The notes beneath the pieces were generated by a model that saw only the letters and a list, made by a program, of their open reading frames with translations, ran no database searches and was not told the DNA's origin. Positions 54,003-64,000 of a DNA stretch of 64,000 nucleotides are shown here, one piece after another. A program made the translations under genes and the position numbers. Source of the stretch: Bacillus sonorensis NBRC 101234 = KCTC 13918 (GTDB lineage: Bacteria; Bacillota; Bacilli; Bacillales; Bacillaceae); contig NZ_BCVZ01000013.1 in assembly GCF_001592005.1 (NCBI RefSeq), positions 1-64,000 of the forward strand, read 5' to 3'. The stretch's first letter is position 1. Each line of letters begins with the position of its first letter.

Positions 54003-55262
54003 ATGAGTATAGAAGATAAAGATATAAAAATAAAAGTTAAAAAAGTATCTAAAATCTTTGGGAAACAATCTAAAAAAGCCGCACAAATGCTGGCAAACGG
54101 TAAAACAAAAAAAGAAATATTAAAAGCAACTGGTGCGACAGTCGGGGTCAACCAGGCTGACTTTGATGTGTATAACGGTGAGATATTTGTCATCATGGGT
54201 CTATCAGGAAGCGGAAAATCCACTTTGGTGCGGATGCTGAATCGGTTAATTGAACCGACCGCCGGCGAAATTTATATTGATGGTGACATGATAACAAATA
54301 TGTCAAAAGACCAGCTTCGCGAAGTTCGGCGTAAAAAAATCAGTATGGTCTTTCAAAAGTTTGCTTTATTTCCCCACCGTACGATACTGCAGAATACCGA
54401 ATATGGACTGGAATTGCAGGGTGTAGATAAAGAAACAAGGAAACAAAAAGCGCTTGAATCCCTTCGCCTGGTCGGCCTTGAGGGGTATGAAGACCAGCTT
54501 CCCGATCAATTGAGCGGAGGAATGCAACAGCGCGTAGGCCTTGCCAGGGCGCTTACAAATGATCCTGACATTCTGCTTATGGACGAAGCGTTCAGCGCGC
54601 TTGATCCGCTGATCAGAAAAGATATGCAGGATGAACTGTTGGAGCTTCACGACTCTGTCGGAAAGACGATTATTTTCATCACCCACGATCTTGATGAAGC
54701 GCTCAGAATCGGCGACAGAATCGCACTGATGAAAGATGGAAACATTGTGCAGATCGGCACGCCTGAAGAAATCTTAATGAATCCGTCCAACGAGTATGTT
54801 GAACGTTTCGTAGAAGATGTCGATTTATCGAAAGTATTAACGGCGGGACATATTATGAAACGCGCTGAAACGGTCCGCATTGACAAAGGTCCGAGGGTTG
54901 CGCTCACATTGATGAAAAACCTGGGAATCTCATCCATCTATGCTGTGGATAAACATAAGCGCCTATTAGGCGTCATTTCCGCGGAATCTGCCAAAAAAGC
55001 GGCGGAATCAGGAAACGATTTAGAAGCCGTTCTTCAAAAAGAAATGACGACCGTCCATGAAGATACGGTATTGACTGAGATTTTCGAACCGGTTTCTGAC
55101 GCCAACATTCCAATTGCCGTGGTAGACGATAAAAACAGAATGAAGGGCATTGTCGTGAGAGGTGCTTTGATCGGCGCTCTTTCCGGAGACAACCAATATA
55201 TTAATCTGCCGGATGAACAAAGCGCATCTGAGGAAGATGCCATCGTTGAGGAGGTGAACTAA
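54003..55262 (+). CDS. opuAA: Glycine betaine ABC transporter ATPase
   Basis: The 419-residue ATPase of the OpuA osmoprotectant importer. Walker A GLSGSGKSTLVRMLNR near residue 65, signature DQLSGGMQQRVGLARAL near 170, Walker B LLMDEAFSALDPL near 190, then two C-terminal CBS domains (from about 285: AGHIMKRAETVRIDKGP) that sense ionic strength in relatives. ATG 54003 with TGGAGGGAT upstream is chosen; the frame extends 13 codons further without a ribosome site. Operon order opuAA-AB-AC with single-base spacing and overlap. Confidence 0.96.
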   Translation: MSIEDKDIKIKVKKVSKIFGKQSKKAAQMLANGKTKKEILKATGATVGVNQADFDVYNGEIFVIMGLSGSGKSTLVRMLNRLIEPTAGEIYIDGDMITNMSKDQLREVRRKKISMVFQKFALFPHRTILQNTEYGLELQGVDKETRKQKALESLRLVGLEGYEDQLPDQLSGGMQQRVGLARALTNDPDILLMDEAFSALDPLIRKDMQDELLELHDSVGKTIIFITHDLDEALRIGDRIALMKDGNIVQIGTPEEILMNPSNEYVERFVEDVDLSKVLTAGHIMKRAETVRIDKGPRVALTLMKNLGISSIYAVDKHKRLLGVISAESAKKAAESGNDLEAVLQKEMTTVHEDTVLTEIFEPVSDANIPIAVVDDKNRMKGIVVRGALIGALSGDNQYINLPDEQSASEEDAIVEEVN

Positions 55263-56989
<1,727 letters not shown>

Positions 56990-56993
56990 ACAA

Positions 56994-57023
56994 AACCTCT
57001 CAGCTCCGGCTGAGAGGTTTTTT
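56994..57023. terminator. Bidirectional terminator
   Basis: AACCTCTCAG / CTGAGAGGTTTTTTT stem between opuAC and the convergent amhX gene. Confidence 0.92.
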
Positions 57024-57032
57024 TCGTGAAGT

Positions 57033-58184
57033 TTAGCTGACGCTGACTTCCATGTCACTGCCGATTTTTTCAAACGTCTTCAACACTACTTCGGTTAAAA
57101 TGTCGGCTCCGGTAAACATGGCATCCCTGTCAAAGGTCATCTTCGGGTGATGGAGGCCGGGTATGAGGCCGCAGCCGAGCCCGAGCATTGTCGCCTTGAG
57201 ATGAGGACGTTTCACAGAATAATAATGAAAATCTTCTCCTCCCGTTGTGACGAGCGGCTTATCGAGGTTCTCTGCGCCGATTACGTTACTGATCGCCTCC
57301 GCCATAATGGCGATCGCCGCTTCGTTTTTAACGGCCGCCGGGAGGCTGTCTTCTTTATGTAGTTCGATGGTTGCCCCGAATGATTCGGCCACGGCCTGGC
57401 AGGCAAGTTCTGTTTCTCTTTCCAGTGCTTCCATCGCTTCATTTGTCTGAGCCCTTAAATCCAGACTGAAACTGGCTTTGCCCGGAATAATATTGGCGCT
57501 TTCTCCGCCTGCCTGAAGCTTTGTCATCTTGACAGTATGCGGCGTCATCGGATCGATGTGAATGTGGGCGAGCTTGTGGACGAGCGTCGCCGCGATTTCG
57601 ATGCTGTTTTTTCCGAGATGCGGACGCGCACCGTGGGCTTCTTCCCCGATGATGGTCCCTTCAATATGCCGGCTTGCGCCGTGCAATATCGCAGGGGCGC
57701 ATCTCCCGTTCGATGTTTCCTGGACAGGGCGCACATGAACGCCGTAAAGATAATCGACATCGTCCAAAATGCCTTTTTCAATCATTTTTAAAGCGCCTCC
57801 GCCTTTTTCTTCCGCCGGCTGAAAAATGAAGCGGATCGTTCCCTTAGGCAGCTCCCGTTGCTCTTTCAAGGCCATTAAAGTTCCAAGCGCCATCGTCATG
57901 TGGGAATCGTGCCCGCATGAATGATTGGCCTGAAATGTTCCGTCGACTTCCTGCCAGAGGGCGTCGATATCAGCACGGACAGCTACTACCGGTGAGCCTT
58001 CGCCAATTTCGCCGATGACACCGGTACAGTCTGCAAATGTCTTTGTACGGCAGCCGTTTTCTTCTAATTGTTCCTTGAGAAATGCCGTTGTCTGATGCTC
58101 CTTCCAGCTGACTTCCGGGTGTTTGTGCAGGTGTTCGAAAATGTTGATCATCTTTTGTTTGATATGGTCTGTTAATGATGCCAT
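57033..58184 (-). CDS. amhX: Amidohydrolase AmhX (M20 family)
   Basis: A 383-residue zinc amidohydrolase. [12 protein letters not shown] and [17 protein letters not shown] (near residue 90) give metal ligands; [20 protein letters not shown] carries the catalytic Glu. [20 protein letters not shown] marks the lid domain, and [11 protein letters not shown] and [11 protein letters not shown] finish the site. ATG 58184 follows AGGAGG. It sits next to opuA as in B. subtilis and is divergent from the carrier gene ycgA, suggesting the carrier supplies its amide substrate (N-acyl or indole-3-acetyl amino acids in relatives). Confidence 0.93.
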   Translation of the reverse strand: MASLTDHIKQKMINIFEHLHKHPEVSWKEHQTTAFLKEQLEENGCRTKTFADCTGVIGEIGEGSPVVAVRADIDALWQEVDGTFQANHSCGHDSHMTMALGTLMALKEQRELPKGTIRFIFQPAEEKGGGALKMIEKGILDDVDYLYGVHVRPVQETSNGRCAPAILHGASRHIEGTIIGEEAHGARPHLGKNSIEIAATLVHKLAHIHIDPMTPHTVKMTKLQAGGESANIIPGKASFSLDLRAQTNEAMEALERETELACQAVAESFGATIELHKEDSLPAAVKNEAAIAIMAEAISNVIGAENLDKPLVTTGGEDFHYYSVKRPHLKATMLGLGCGLIPGLHHPKMTFDRDAMFTGADILTEVVLKTFEKIGSDMEVSVS

Positions 58185-58342
58185 CGTCAAACCTCCTAAT
58201 CGTTTTATTTATGACATTTCATAAAATCAGTTGAAACCGGAGAATGAGGTTGTCTATAATATAGCACATGTATTTATTTTTCTGAATAATTTGATATTTT
58301 AGAAAATAGTTGCTGCATTATTTGAAGGAGGAGATTGAAAAC

Positions 58343-59776
58343 ATGACCGTACCTGCCGTAAAATCATCGCCCTCGCCTAATAAGAAACAGTTTCGCTTGA
58401 AAATGCCGGATGCGTATGTGCTGTTGTTTATGGTTGCCGTTGTCTGTGCCCTCGCCACATATGTCATTCCTGCAGGGGAGTTTGACAGAGTGACAAAAGG
58501 TGAAGTCGCAACAGCCGTACCCGGAAGCTATCATAAGGTAGATCAGTCCCCTGTGGGGGTTGTCAGTTTTTTTACAGCAATTCAGGAAGGAATGGTCGGG
58601 TCTTCATCCATTATTTTTTTAATTTTATTTACAGGCGGCGCGCTTGCGATTTTGGAAAAAACAGGAGCCGTCGGCGGTTTGATCCATCATGTTATCAGCC
58701 GTTTCCGCTCGAAGCAGCTGTTGTTCATCTGCATTGTCGGCGGCCTTTTCTCGATTCTTGGGACGACAGGAGTCGTGGTCAACTCTGTTATCGGCTTTAT
58801 CCCGCTCGGTCTTATTGTCGCGAGGTCATTGAAATGGGATGCGGCCGCCGGGGCCGCCGTCATTTATATCGGCTGCTACGCGGGATTCAATGCTACCATA
58901 TTGTCGCCGTCGCCGCTTGGACTTTCACAAAAGATTGCCGATCTCCCGCTGTTTTCTGGTCTGGGTCTAAGGATCGCGATCTACCTCTGCTTTGTCATTT
59001 CCAGCTTAATCTATATTTATTTCTATACGAGGAAATTAAAAAAGTCGCCTGAGTCCAGTATTCTTGGTGCGAATTGGTTTCCGGGAAAAGGGCTTGGCGG
59101 TGACGCGGATGAGGGGCAGGCCTCATTTACCGGGCGTCATAAGCTGATTTTGGCAGTGGCGGGACTGTCGCTGCTCGGCTTTTTATACGGCGCTTTGAAG
59201 CTCGGCTGGACGGATAATCAAATGGCCGGCATGTTTATCTTTATTTCGATTGCTGCAGGGATCATCGGAGGCATGAAAGCCAACGATATTGCCAAAACGT
59301 TTATCAACGGCTGTCAAAGTCTTGTATACGGCGCATTAATCGTCGGCATGGCACGGACGATTTCAGTCATTCTTGAACAGGGGAAGCTCCTTGATACCGT
59401 TGTGAACGGACTGGCCGGTCTTTTGGATGGATTCAGTCCGGCGGCTGGAGCGATCGGCATGTACATTGCGAGCGGTCTCCTGCATTTTCTGATTTCCTCC
59501 GGTTCAGGAGAGGCGGTTGTCTTTATTCCGATTCTTGCCCCGCTTGCCGATCTGATGAACATCACAAGACAGGTGGCTGTCGAAGCCGTCATGCTCGGCG
59601 AGGGCGTCGTCAACTGTATAAATCCGACATCGGGTGTCTTGATGGCGGTTCTGGCCGCAAGCGGCATTCCGTATGTGAAATGGCTCCGGTTCATGATCCC
59701 CCTTGCATTTATCTGGTTCGTGATCGGACTATTCTTCATTTGTATCGGAGTGATGACGGGCTGGGGTCCGTATTAA
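58343..59776 (+). CDS. ycgA: YfcC-family carrier YcgA
   Basis: A 477-residue membrane carrier with about twelve helices. It has [20 protein letters not shown] and [20 protein letters not shown] near the N-terminus, [20 protein letters not shown] near 395 and [21 protein letters not shown] near 435, the family's conserved re-entrant segments. ATG 58343 with AAGGAGGAG upstream. It is intact, unlike its homologue at 16416, and likewise faces an M20 hydrolase. Substrates are probably amino acids or small peptides; unproven. Confidence 0.88.
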   Translation: MTVPAVKSSPSPNKKQFRLKMPDAYVLLFMVAVVCALATYVIPAGEFDRVTKGEVATAVPGSYHKVDQSPVGVVSFFTAIQEGMVGSSSIIFLILFTGGALAILEKTGAVGGLIHHVISRFRSKQLLFICIVGGLFSILGTTGVVVNSVIGFIPLGLIVARSLKWDAAAGAAVIYIGCYAGFNATILSPSPLGLSQKIADLPLFSGLGLRIAIYLCFVISSLIYIYFYTRKLKKSPESSILGANWFPGKGLGGDADEGQASFTGRHKLILAVAGLSLLGFLYGALKLGWTDNQMAGMFIFISIAAGIIGGMKANDIAKTFINGCQSLVYGALIVGMARTISVILEQGKLLDTVVNGLAGLLDGFSPAAGAIGMYIASGLLHFLISSGSGEAVVFIPILAPLADLMNITRQVAVEAVMLGEGVVNCINPTSGVLMAVLAASGIPYVKWLRFMIPLAFIWFVIGLFFICIGVMTGWGPY

Positions 59777-59779
59777 TCA

Positions 59780-59819
59780 AAACAGCCGTTATGTCCGGCG
59801 GTCGGCATAACGGCTGTTT
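59780..59819. terminator. Bidirectional terminator
   Basis: AAACAGCCGTTATG / CATAACGGCTGTTT, a 14-base stem between convergent ycgA and nasA. Confidence 0.88.
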
Positions 59820-59822
59820 GCA

Positions 59823-61028
59823 TTAAATTCTAATGGATTTCCCGGCGGCTTTCCATTGCTTTTTCCATCCGGCTTGGACGAACAAAAGGAGGCCCAATGC
59901 TATAAAAGCGATCGCGGAAAACGTGAGAAACCCGCTCGAATAAGTGCCTGTGACTTGTTTTAGCGTTCCGAGAATATTCGGCAAAAAGAAACCTCCGATT
60001 CCGCCTGCGGCCCCGACGATACCGGTCACCATCCCGATTTCTTGCTGGAAGCGCTGGGGCACAAGCTGAAATATGGCGCCGTTCCCCATGCCGAGACACC
60101 CCATACCGATAAACAACGCGGCCGTAACAACCGCAAGCGACGGCAGCGTGCTCACCGTGAACATACAAAGGGCAACTCCGATAAATAAAAATTGCAGCAG
60201 GCGCACACCGCCGATTTTATCGGCGATCAATCCGCCGACAGGTCGAAGGCAGCTTCCCGAGGCCACGACAAGGGTGACGAATTCCCCGGCCCTGACCGGA
60301 GAAATGGCATACTGTGAGGCAAAAAAATAACTTAAAAAGTTTGAAAGGCCGACAAAGCCCCCGAAAGTCACACTGTAAAGAAGGCAAAAATACCAGGTGT
60401 CCTTTTCTTTGAAAACAGCGAAGTATTCTTTTACAGGCTTGGGAGAAGGCTGGTTCGGCGGTTCTTTGGCCATCAAAAAATAGCTGATCAAAACGAGTGT
60501 CAAAGGAATGAGGGCAAGACCCATTACGCCATTCCAGCCCACATGCTCCGCGATGCGGGGGCCGAACAGCGTGGCAAGCAGGGTGCCGCTGTTACCCGCT
60601 CCTGCGATGCCCATGGCAAGCCCTTGAAGATGAGGAGGATACCAGCGGCTCGCCATGGGGAGGGAGGCGGAAAAGCTCGCTCCCGCCACGCCCAATAAAA
60701 TACCGATGATATACAGCTCTGCGACCGTCGCTCCGAACAGCCATCCCCACAAAAGGGGAATCATGGTCACAAGCATTCCGCCGACGGCCGTTTTTTTCGG
60801 ACCGAAGCGGTCGGCAAAAATACCCAACATGATGCGGAAAAACGATCCCGCCAAAGTAGGGATGGCCACAATCAATCCCACCTGGGAAGGCGATAAGTCA
60901 AAATCCGCCGTGATATAAACGCCGAGCGCTCCTAATAGGACCCAAATCATAAAGCTGACATCAAAATATAAAAAAGATGACAACAGGGAAGGAGCATGTC
61001 CGCTCTTCCTCAAATCCGCCAATTTCAC
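59823..61028 (-). CDS. nasA: Nitrate transporter (assimilatory)
   Basis: A 401-residue MFS nitrate/nitrite porter. It shows the family nitrate signatures [20 protein letters not shown] near residue 125 and [19 protein letters not shown] near 330, and the substrate-binding Arg region [20 protein letters not shown]. From memory it matches B. subtilis NasA from the first residues ([10 protein letters not shown] versus a very similar start). GTG 61028, with GGGAG eight bases upstream, is therefore preferred over GTG 61037. A TnrA-like box lies about 70 bases upstream, consistent with nitrogen-limitation control. Confidence 0.92.
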   Translation of the reverse strand: MKLADLRKSGHAPSLLSSFLYFDVSFMIWVLLGALGVYITADFDLSPSQVGLIVAIPTLAGSFFRIMLGIFADRFGPKKTAVGGMLVTMIPLLWGWLFGATVAELYIIGILLGVAGASFSASLPMASRWYPPHLQGLAMGIAGAGNSGTLLATLFGPRIAEHVGWNGVMGLALIPLTLVLISYFLMAKEPPNQPSPKPVKEYFAVFKEKDTWYFCLLYSVTFGGFVGLSNFLSYFFASQYAISPVRAGEFVTLVVASGSCLRPVGGLIADKIGGVRLLQFLFIGVALCMFTVSTLPSLAVVTAALFIGMGCLGMGNGAIFQLVPQRFQQEIGMVTGIVGAAGGIGGFFLPNILGTLKQVTGTYSSGFLTFSAIAFIALGLLLFVQAGWKKQWKAAGKSIRI

Positions 61029-61097
61029 TTGCAACACTCCCTATACGTATATTCTTAAATTTATGATGACAAAATGAAAGAAGGCTGACAGTATTTT

Positions 61098-61114
61098 TGT
61101 TAGCTTTACTTACA
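61098..61114 (-). promoter_or_regulatory. TnrA-like box upstream of nasA
   Basis: TGTTAGCTTTACTTACA matches the TnrA consensus TGTNANAWWWTNTNACA at all outer positions, with two central deviations. Its position is suited to TnrA activation of nasA during nitrogen limitation, as known in B. subtilis. Confidence 0.6.
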
Positions 61115-61450
61115 AACTAAAAGTTTGAATTTTTAAATTACTATTGCGCTGGAAGCCTTAAGCAGCTGCTGATATAAACGATTCCGCAGCAGGTAGCCGG
61201 TGGGAGAGAGAAAGGGAATGAAAAAACAGCCACAACCGGCCCGGCGCCAGTGCAGAGCCGTTGAGAGAGAGAACAGCCTTCAGATATTGCCTTGGTTTAT
61301 CCTTCCTTCAACCCGCTGGATATTCATGGATGAATATTTATAATATTTAGGTGTTTTATCTAAAAATAGGGCATATATCTACCAGAATTTGTACAAAATT
61401 AGAGAAGAAATGATTAGAGACACAAAATATTCACAATTAAAAATGCATAA
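61115..61450. other. Unexplained spacer between nasA and ldh
   Basis: About 335 bases without a gene. The part 61150-61300 is GC-richer than its flanks and contains the direct repeats at 61195 and 61256 plus an inverted repeat GCTGCTG / CAGCAG (61172-61192). The rest, 61310-61450, is AT-rich and leads into the ldh promoter. Confidence 0.4.
61195..61272 (+). repeat. Pair of 17-bp direct repeats
   Basis: AGCCGGTGGGAGAGAGA at 61195-61211 and AGCCGTTGAGAGAGAGA at 61256-61272 match at 15 of 17 positions, 61 bases apart, in a gene-free spacer. The second copy is followed by ACAGCC, which also follows the first after 15 bases. Confidence 0.6.
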
Positions 61451-61453
61451 GAC

Positions 61454-61504
61454 TTGAAAAGGTATGTGAAATATTGCACAATCTAAATGTGAAGAATTTC
61501 ACAA
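61454..61504 (+). promoter_or_regulatory. ldh promoter with two Rex-type operators
   Basis: TTGAAA (61454-61459) and CACAAT (61477-61482) form a promoter with a 17-base spacer. Two Rex-like sites are present: TGTGAAATATTGCACAA at 61465-61481 over the core promoter, and TGTGAAGAATTTCACAA at 61488-61504 downstream. Both fit the TTGTGAANNNTTCACAA consensus. Rex would repress ldh-lctP when NADH is low. Confidence 0.82.
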
Positions 61505-61541
61505 ACAACTTAGAATTAAAACTAACGGCAAAGGATGATGA

Positions 61542-62498
<957 letters not shown>

Positions 62499-62524
62499 TC
62501 CAACAAAAAAGAGAGATGATGAAC

Positions 62525-64000
62525 ATGTGGCAGCAGGTTTACGATCCGTTTGGGAATGAGTATATCAGCGCTTTTGTTGCAATCCTGCCGATTTTATTCT
62601 TTCTTCTTGCGCTGACCGTATTTAAAATGAAAGGGATTTTAGCAGCGTTTTTAACGCTTGCGGTCAGCTTTCTTGTTTCAGTGTTCTGTTTTCACATGCC
62701 GGTGGCAAAAGCTGTTTCCGCGGTGTTCCTCGGAATAGCAAACGGGCTGTGGCCAATTGGATACATTGTGCTGATGGCCGTCTGGCTTTATAAGATTTCT
62801 GTCAAGACAGGAAAATTCAAAGTGATCAGAGCGAGCATCGCCGGAATTTCATCCGACCAGCGGCTTCAGCTGCTCTTGATCGGCTTCAGCTTCAACGCCT
62901 TTTTGGAAGGAGCGGCCGGCTTCGGAGTTCCGATTGCGATCAGTGCGGTACTGCTTGTCGAGCTCGGGTTTAAACCGTTAAAAGCGGCATCCCTCTGTTT
63001 GATCGCGAATGCGGCTTCCGGTGCGTTCGGCGCGATCGGGATACCGGTCATTACGGGGGCGCAGATGGGGGATATGACTCCTCTTGAACTGTCCCGTACA
63101 TTGGCCTTAACACTTCCGGCCATCGCCTTTTTCGTTCCTTTCCTGCTCGTTTTCATTTTGGACGGGTTCAAGGGCATAAAAGAAACGCTGCCCGCCCTTC
63201 TGGTTGTAAGCGGAAGCTATACGGCAGTGCAGACGTTTACGATGCTTGTGCTCGGTCCTGAGCTCGCCAACATTTTGGCGGCGCTTATCAGCATGGGAGC
63301 ACTCGCGCTGTTCTTAAGAAAATGGCAGCCGCGGCGTATTTATAGAGAAGTTGGGAACGAACAGGAGCCGGCTCTCAAGTACGGTGCGCTAGAGGTAGTG
63401 AAAGCATGGTCTCCGTTTTACATCTTGACCGGCGTCATTGCCCTGTGGAGCCTCCCCGCTTTTAAAGGGCTTTTCCAGGACGGCGGCCTGCTGAAGCAAA
63501 CAACGCTTTTGATCAAAATGCCGTTTCTGCATCAGGAAGTGTTAAAAACACCGCCGATTTCCCCGCAAGCAGCACCGCTTGACGCCGTGCTGAAGCTGGA
63601 TTTGATTTCGGCGACGGGCACTGCCATTCTGCTCGCGGTGGTCATCACCATTTTGCTGAGCCGAAACATTGATATCCGGGGCGGCCTAAGCTGCCTGAAG
63701 GACACAAGCCGTGAATTATGGCTGCCGATTCTTACGATTTGTTTTGTAATGGGCTTTGCCAATCTGGCAAACTACGCGGGGTTAAGCTCTTCCATCGGCT
63801 TGGCGCTTGCCAAAGCGGGCGGAGTGTTCCCATTCCTCAGTCCTGTGCTGGGCTGGATCGGCGTATTCATCACCGGATCAGTTGTCAGCAATAACGCTTT
63901 ATTCGGTCATTTGCAGGCGGTCACCGGAGCACAGATCGGTACGAGTTCGGCGCTGCTCATTGCCGCCAATACGGCGGGCGGAGTCATGGCCAAGCTCATT
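62525..64000 (+). CDS. lctP: L-lactate permease (3' end outside the window)
   Basis: A lactate permease beginning [20 protein letters not shown]; 492 codons are visible with no stop, so the protein is cut by the window edge (the family is about 540 residues). Many hydrophobic helices; conserved [20 protein letters not shown] near residue 120 and [20 protein letters not shown] near 460. GAGAGATGATG precedes the ATG. Together with Ldh it exports or re-imports lactate. Confidence 0.95.
   Translation, partial: MWQQVYDPFGNEYISAFVAILPILFFLLALTVFKMKGILAAFLTLAVSFLVSVFCFHMPVAKAVSAVFLGIANGLWPIGYIVLMAVWLYKISVKTGKFKVIRASIAGISSDQRLQLLLIGFSFNAFLEGAAGFGVPIAISAVLLVELGFKPLKAASLCLIANAASGAFGAIGIPVITGAQMGDMTPLELSRTLALTLPAIAFFVPFLLVFILDGFKGIKETLPALLVVSGSYTAVQTFTMLVLGPELANILAALISMGALALFLRKWQPRRIYREVGNEQEPALKYGALEVVKAWSPFYILTGVIALWSLPAFKGLFQDGGLLKQTTLLIKMPFLHQEVLKTPPISPQAAPLDAVLKLDLISATGTAILLAVVITILLSRNIDIRGGLSCLKDTSRELWLPILTICFVMGFANLANYAGLSSSIGLALAKAGGVFPFLSPVLGWIGVFITGSVVSNNALFGHLQAVTGAQIGTSSALLIAANTAGGVMAKLI

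Noticed and set aside
61150-61300. Glycine or other tandem riboswitch in the nasA-ldh spacer
   Set aside because: The GGGAGAGA repeats recall a tandem aptamer, but the conserved cores of known riboswitches are absent and no suitable gene follows directly.

Overview
The window looks like a chromosomal segment of the Bacillus licheniformis group (low-GC Firmicute, Bacillaceae). The secreted glutamyl endopeptidase at 29.6-30.6 kb is, from memory, close to but not identical with the B. licheniformis enzyme (BL-GSE). The gene order follows the early part of the B. subtilis chromosome: rtpA-ycbK, yccF-like, ansZ, ycdA/ycdB-like, cwlJ, yceB, yceC-yceH, opuA, amhX-ycgA, nasA and ldh-lctP. The differences from the remembered reference protein suggest B. 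paralicheniformis or another close relative, but species cannot be fixed from memory.

Region by region. 0-6 kb: a MarR regulator divergent from an acyl-adenylating ligase, a lipoprotein serpin, a gene-poor decayed stretch, two small unknown genes, and a TipA-like MerR regulator with its own 19-bp-spacer promoter. 6.2-6.5 kb: a short type I toxin gene with long-range mRNA pairing and a probable antisense RNA. 6.75-8.3 kb: the tryptophan-starvation unit (T-box leader, leader peptide, anti-TRAP rtpA) followed by a frameshifted EamA exporter (ycbK). 8.3-12.5 kb: RDD protein, SEC-C protein, a histidine kinase relic, and a LysR regulator divergent from a tautomerase-SDR operon. 12.5-16 kb: a large methyltransferase with an unrecognised N-terminal half, and a lipoprotein. 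16.4-24.4 kb: a frameshifted YfcC-type carrier divergent from an M20 peptidase, then asparaginase, GNAT, amidase and oligoendopeptidase F. 24.5-36.9 kb: a small membrane protein, a serine hydrolase, glycolate oxidase (glcDF), glutamyl endopeptidase, SDR, two unknown proteins, sulfurtransferase, cwlJ and a luciferase-like oxidoreductase. 37-43 kb: a CwlO-type wall hydrolase, an ABC-2 exporter with a divergent TetR, and a DUF2207 protein.

43.2-53.7 kb is the most notable region. It is the general-stress yceC-yceH locus (three TerD proteins, TerC-type YceF, YceG, TelA-type YceH). Between yceF and yceG lie five extra genes: a CitE-like C-C lyase, two phosphoribosyltransferase-type proteins (TRSP and PELOTA), a HAD phosphatase and a small HTH protein. 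Together they form a tellurium-resistance-type 'biosynthetic module' predicted by others to make a nucleoside-like metabolite.

53.8-64 kb: glycine betaine transporter opuA, amhX divergent from ycgA, nitrate transporter nasA with a TnrA-like box, an unexplained repeat-bearing spacer, and the Rex-type controlled fermentative pair ldh-lctP (lctP is cut by the window end). Three themes run through the window: nitrogen and peptide scavenging (ansZ, amidase, pepF, M20 peptidases, nasA), envelope stress defence (yce locus, cwlO-like, ABC exporter), and recent gene decay (ycbK, the YfcC carrier, the kinase relic, 3.6-4.0 kb). No rRNA, tRNA, IS element or CRISPR array was seen.
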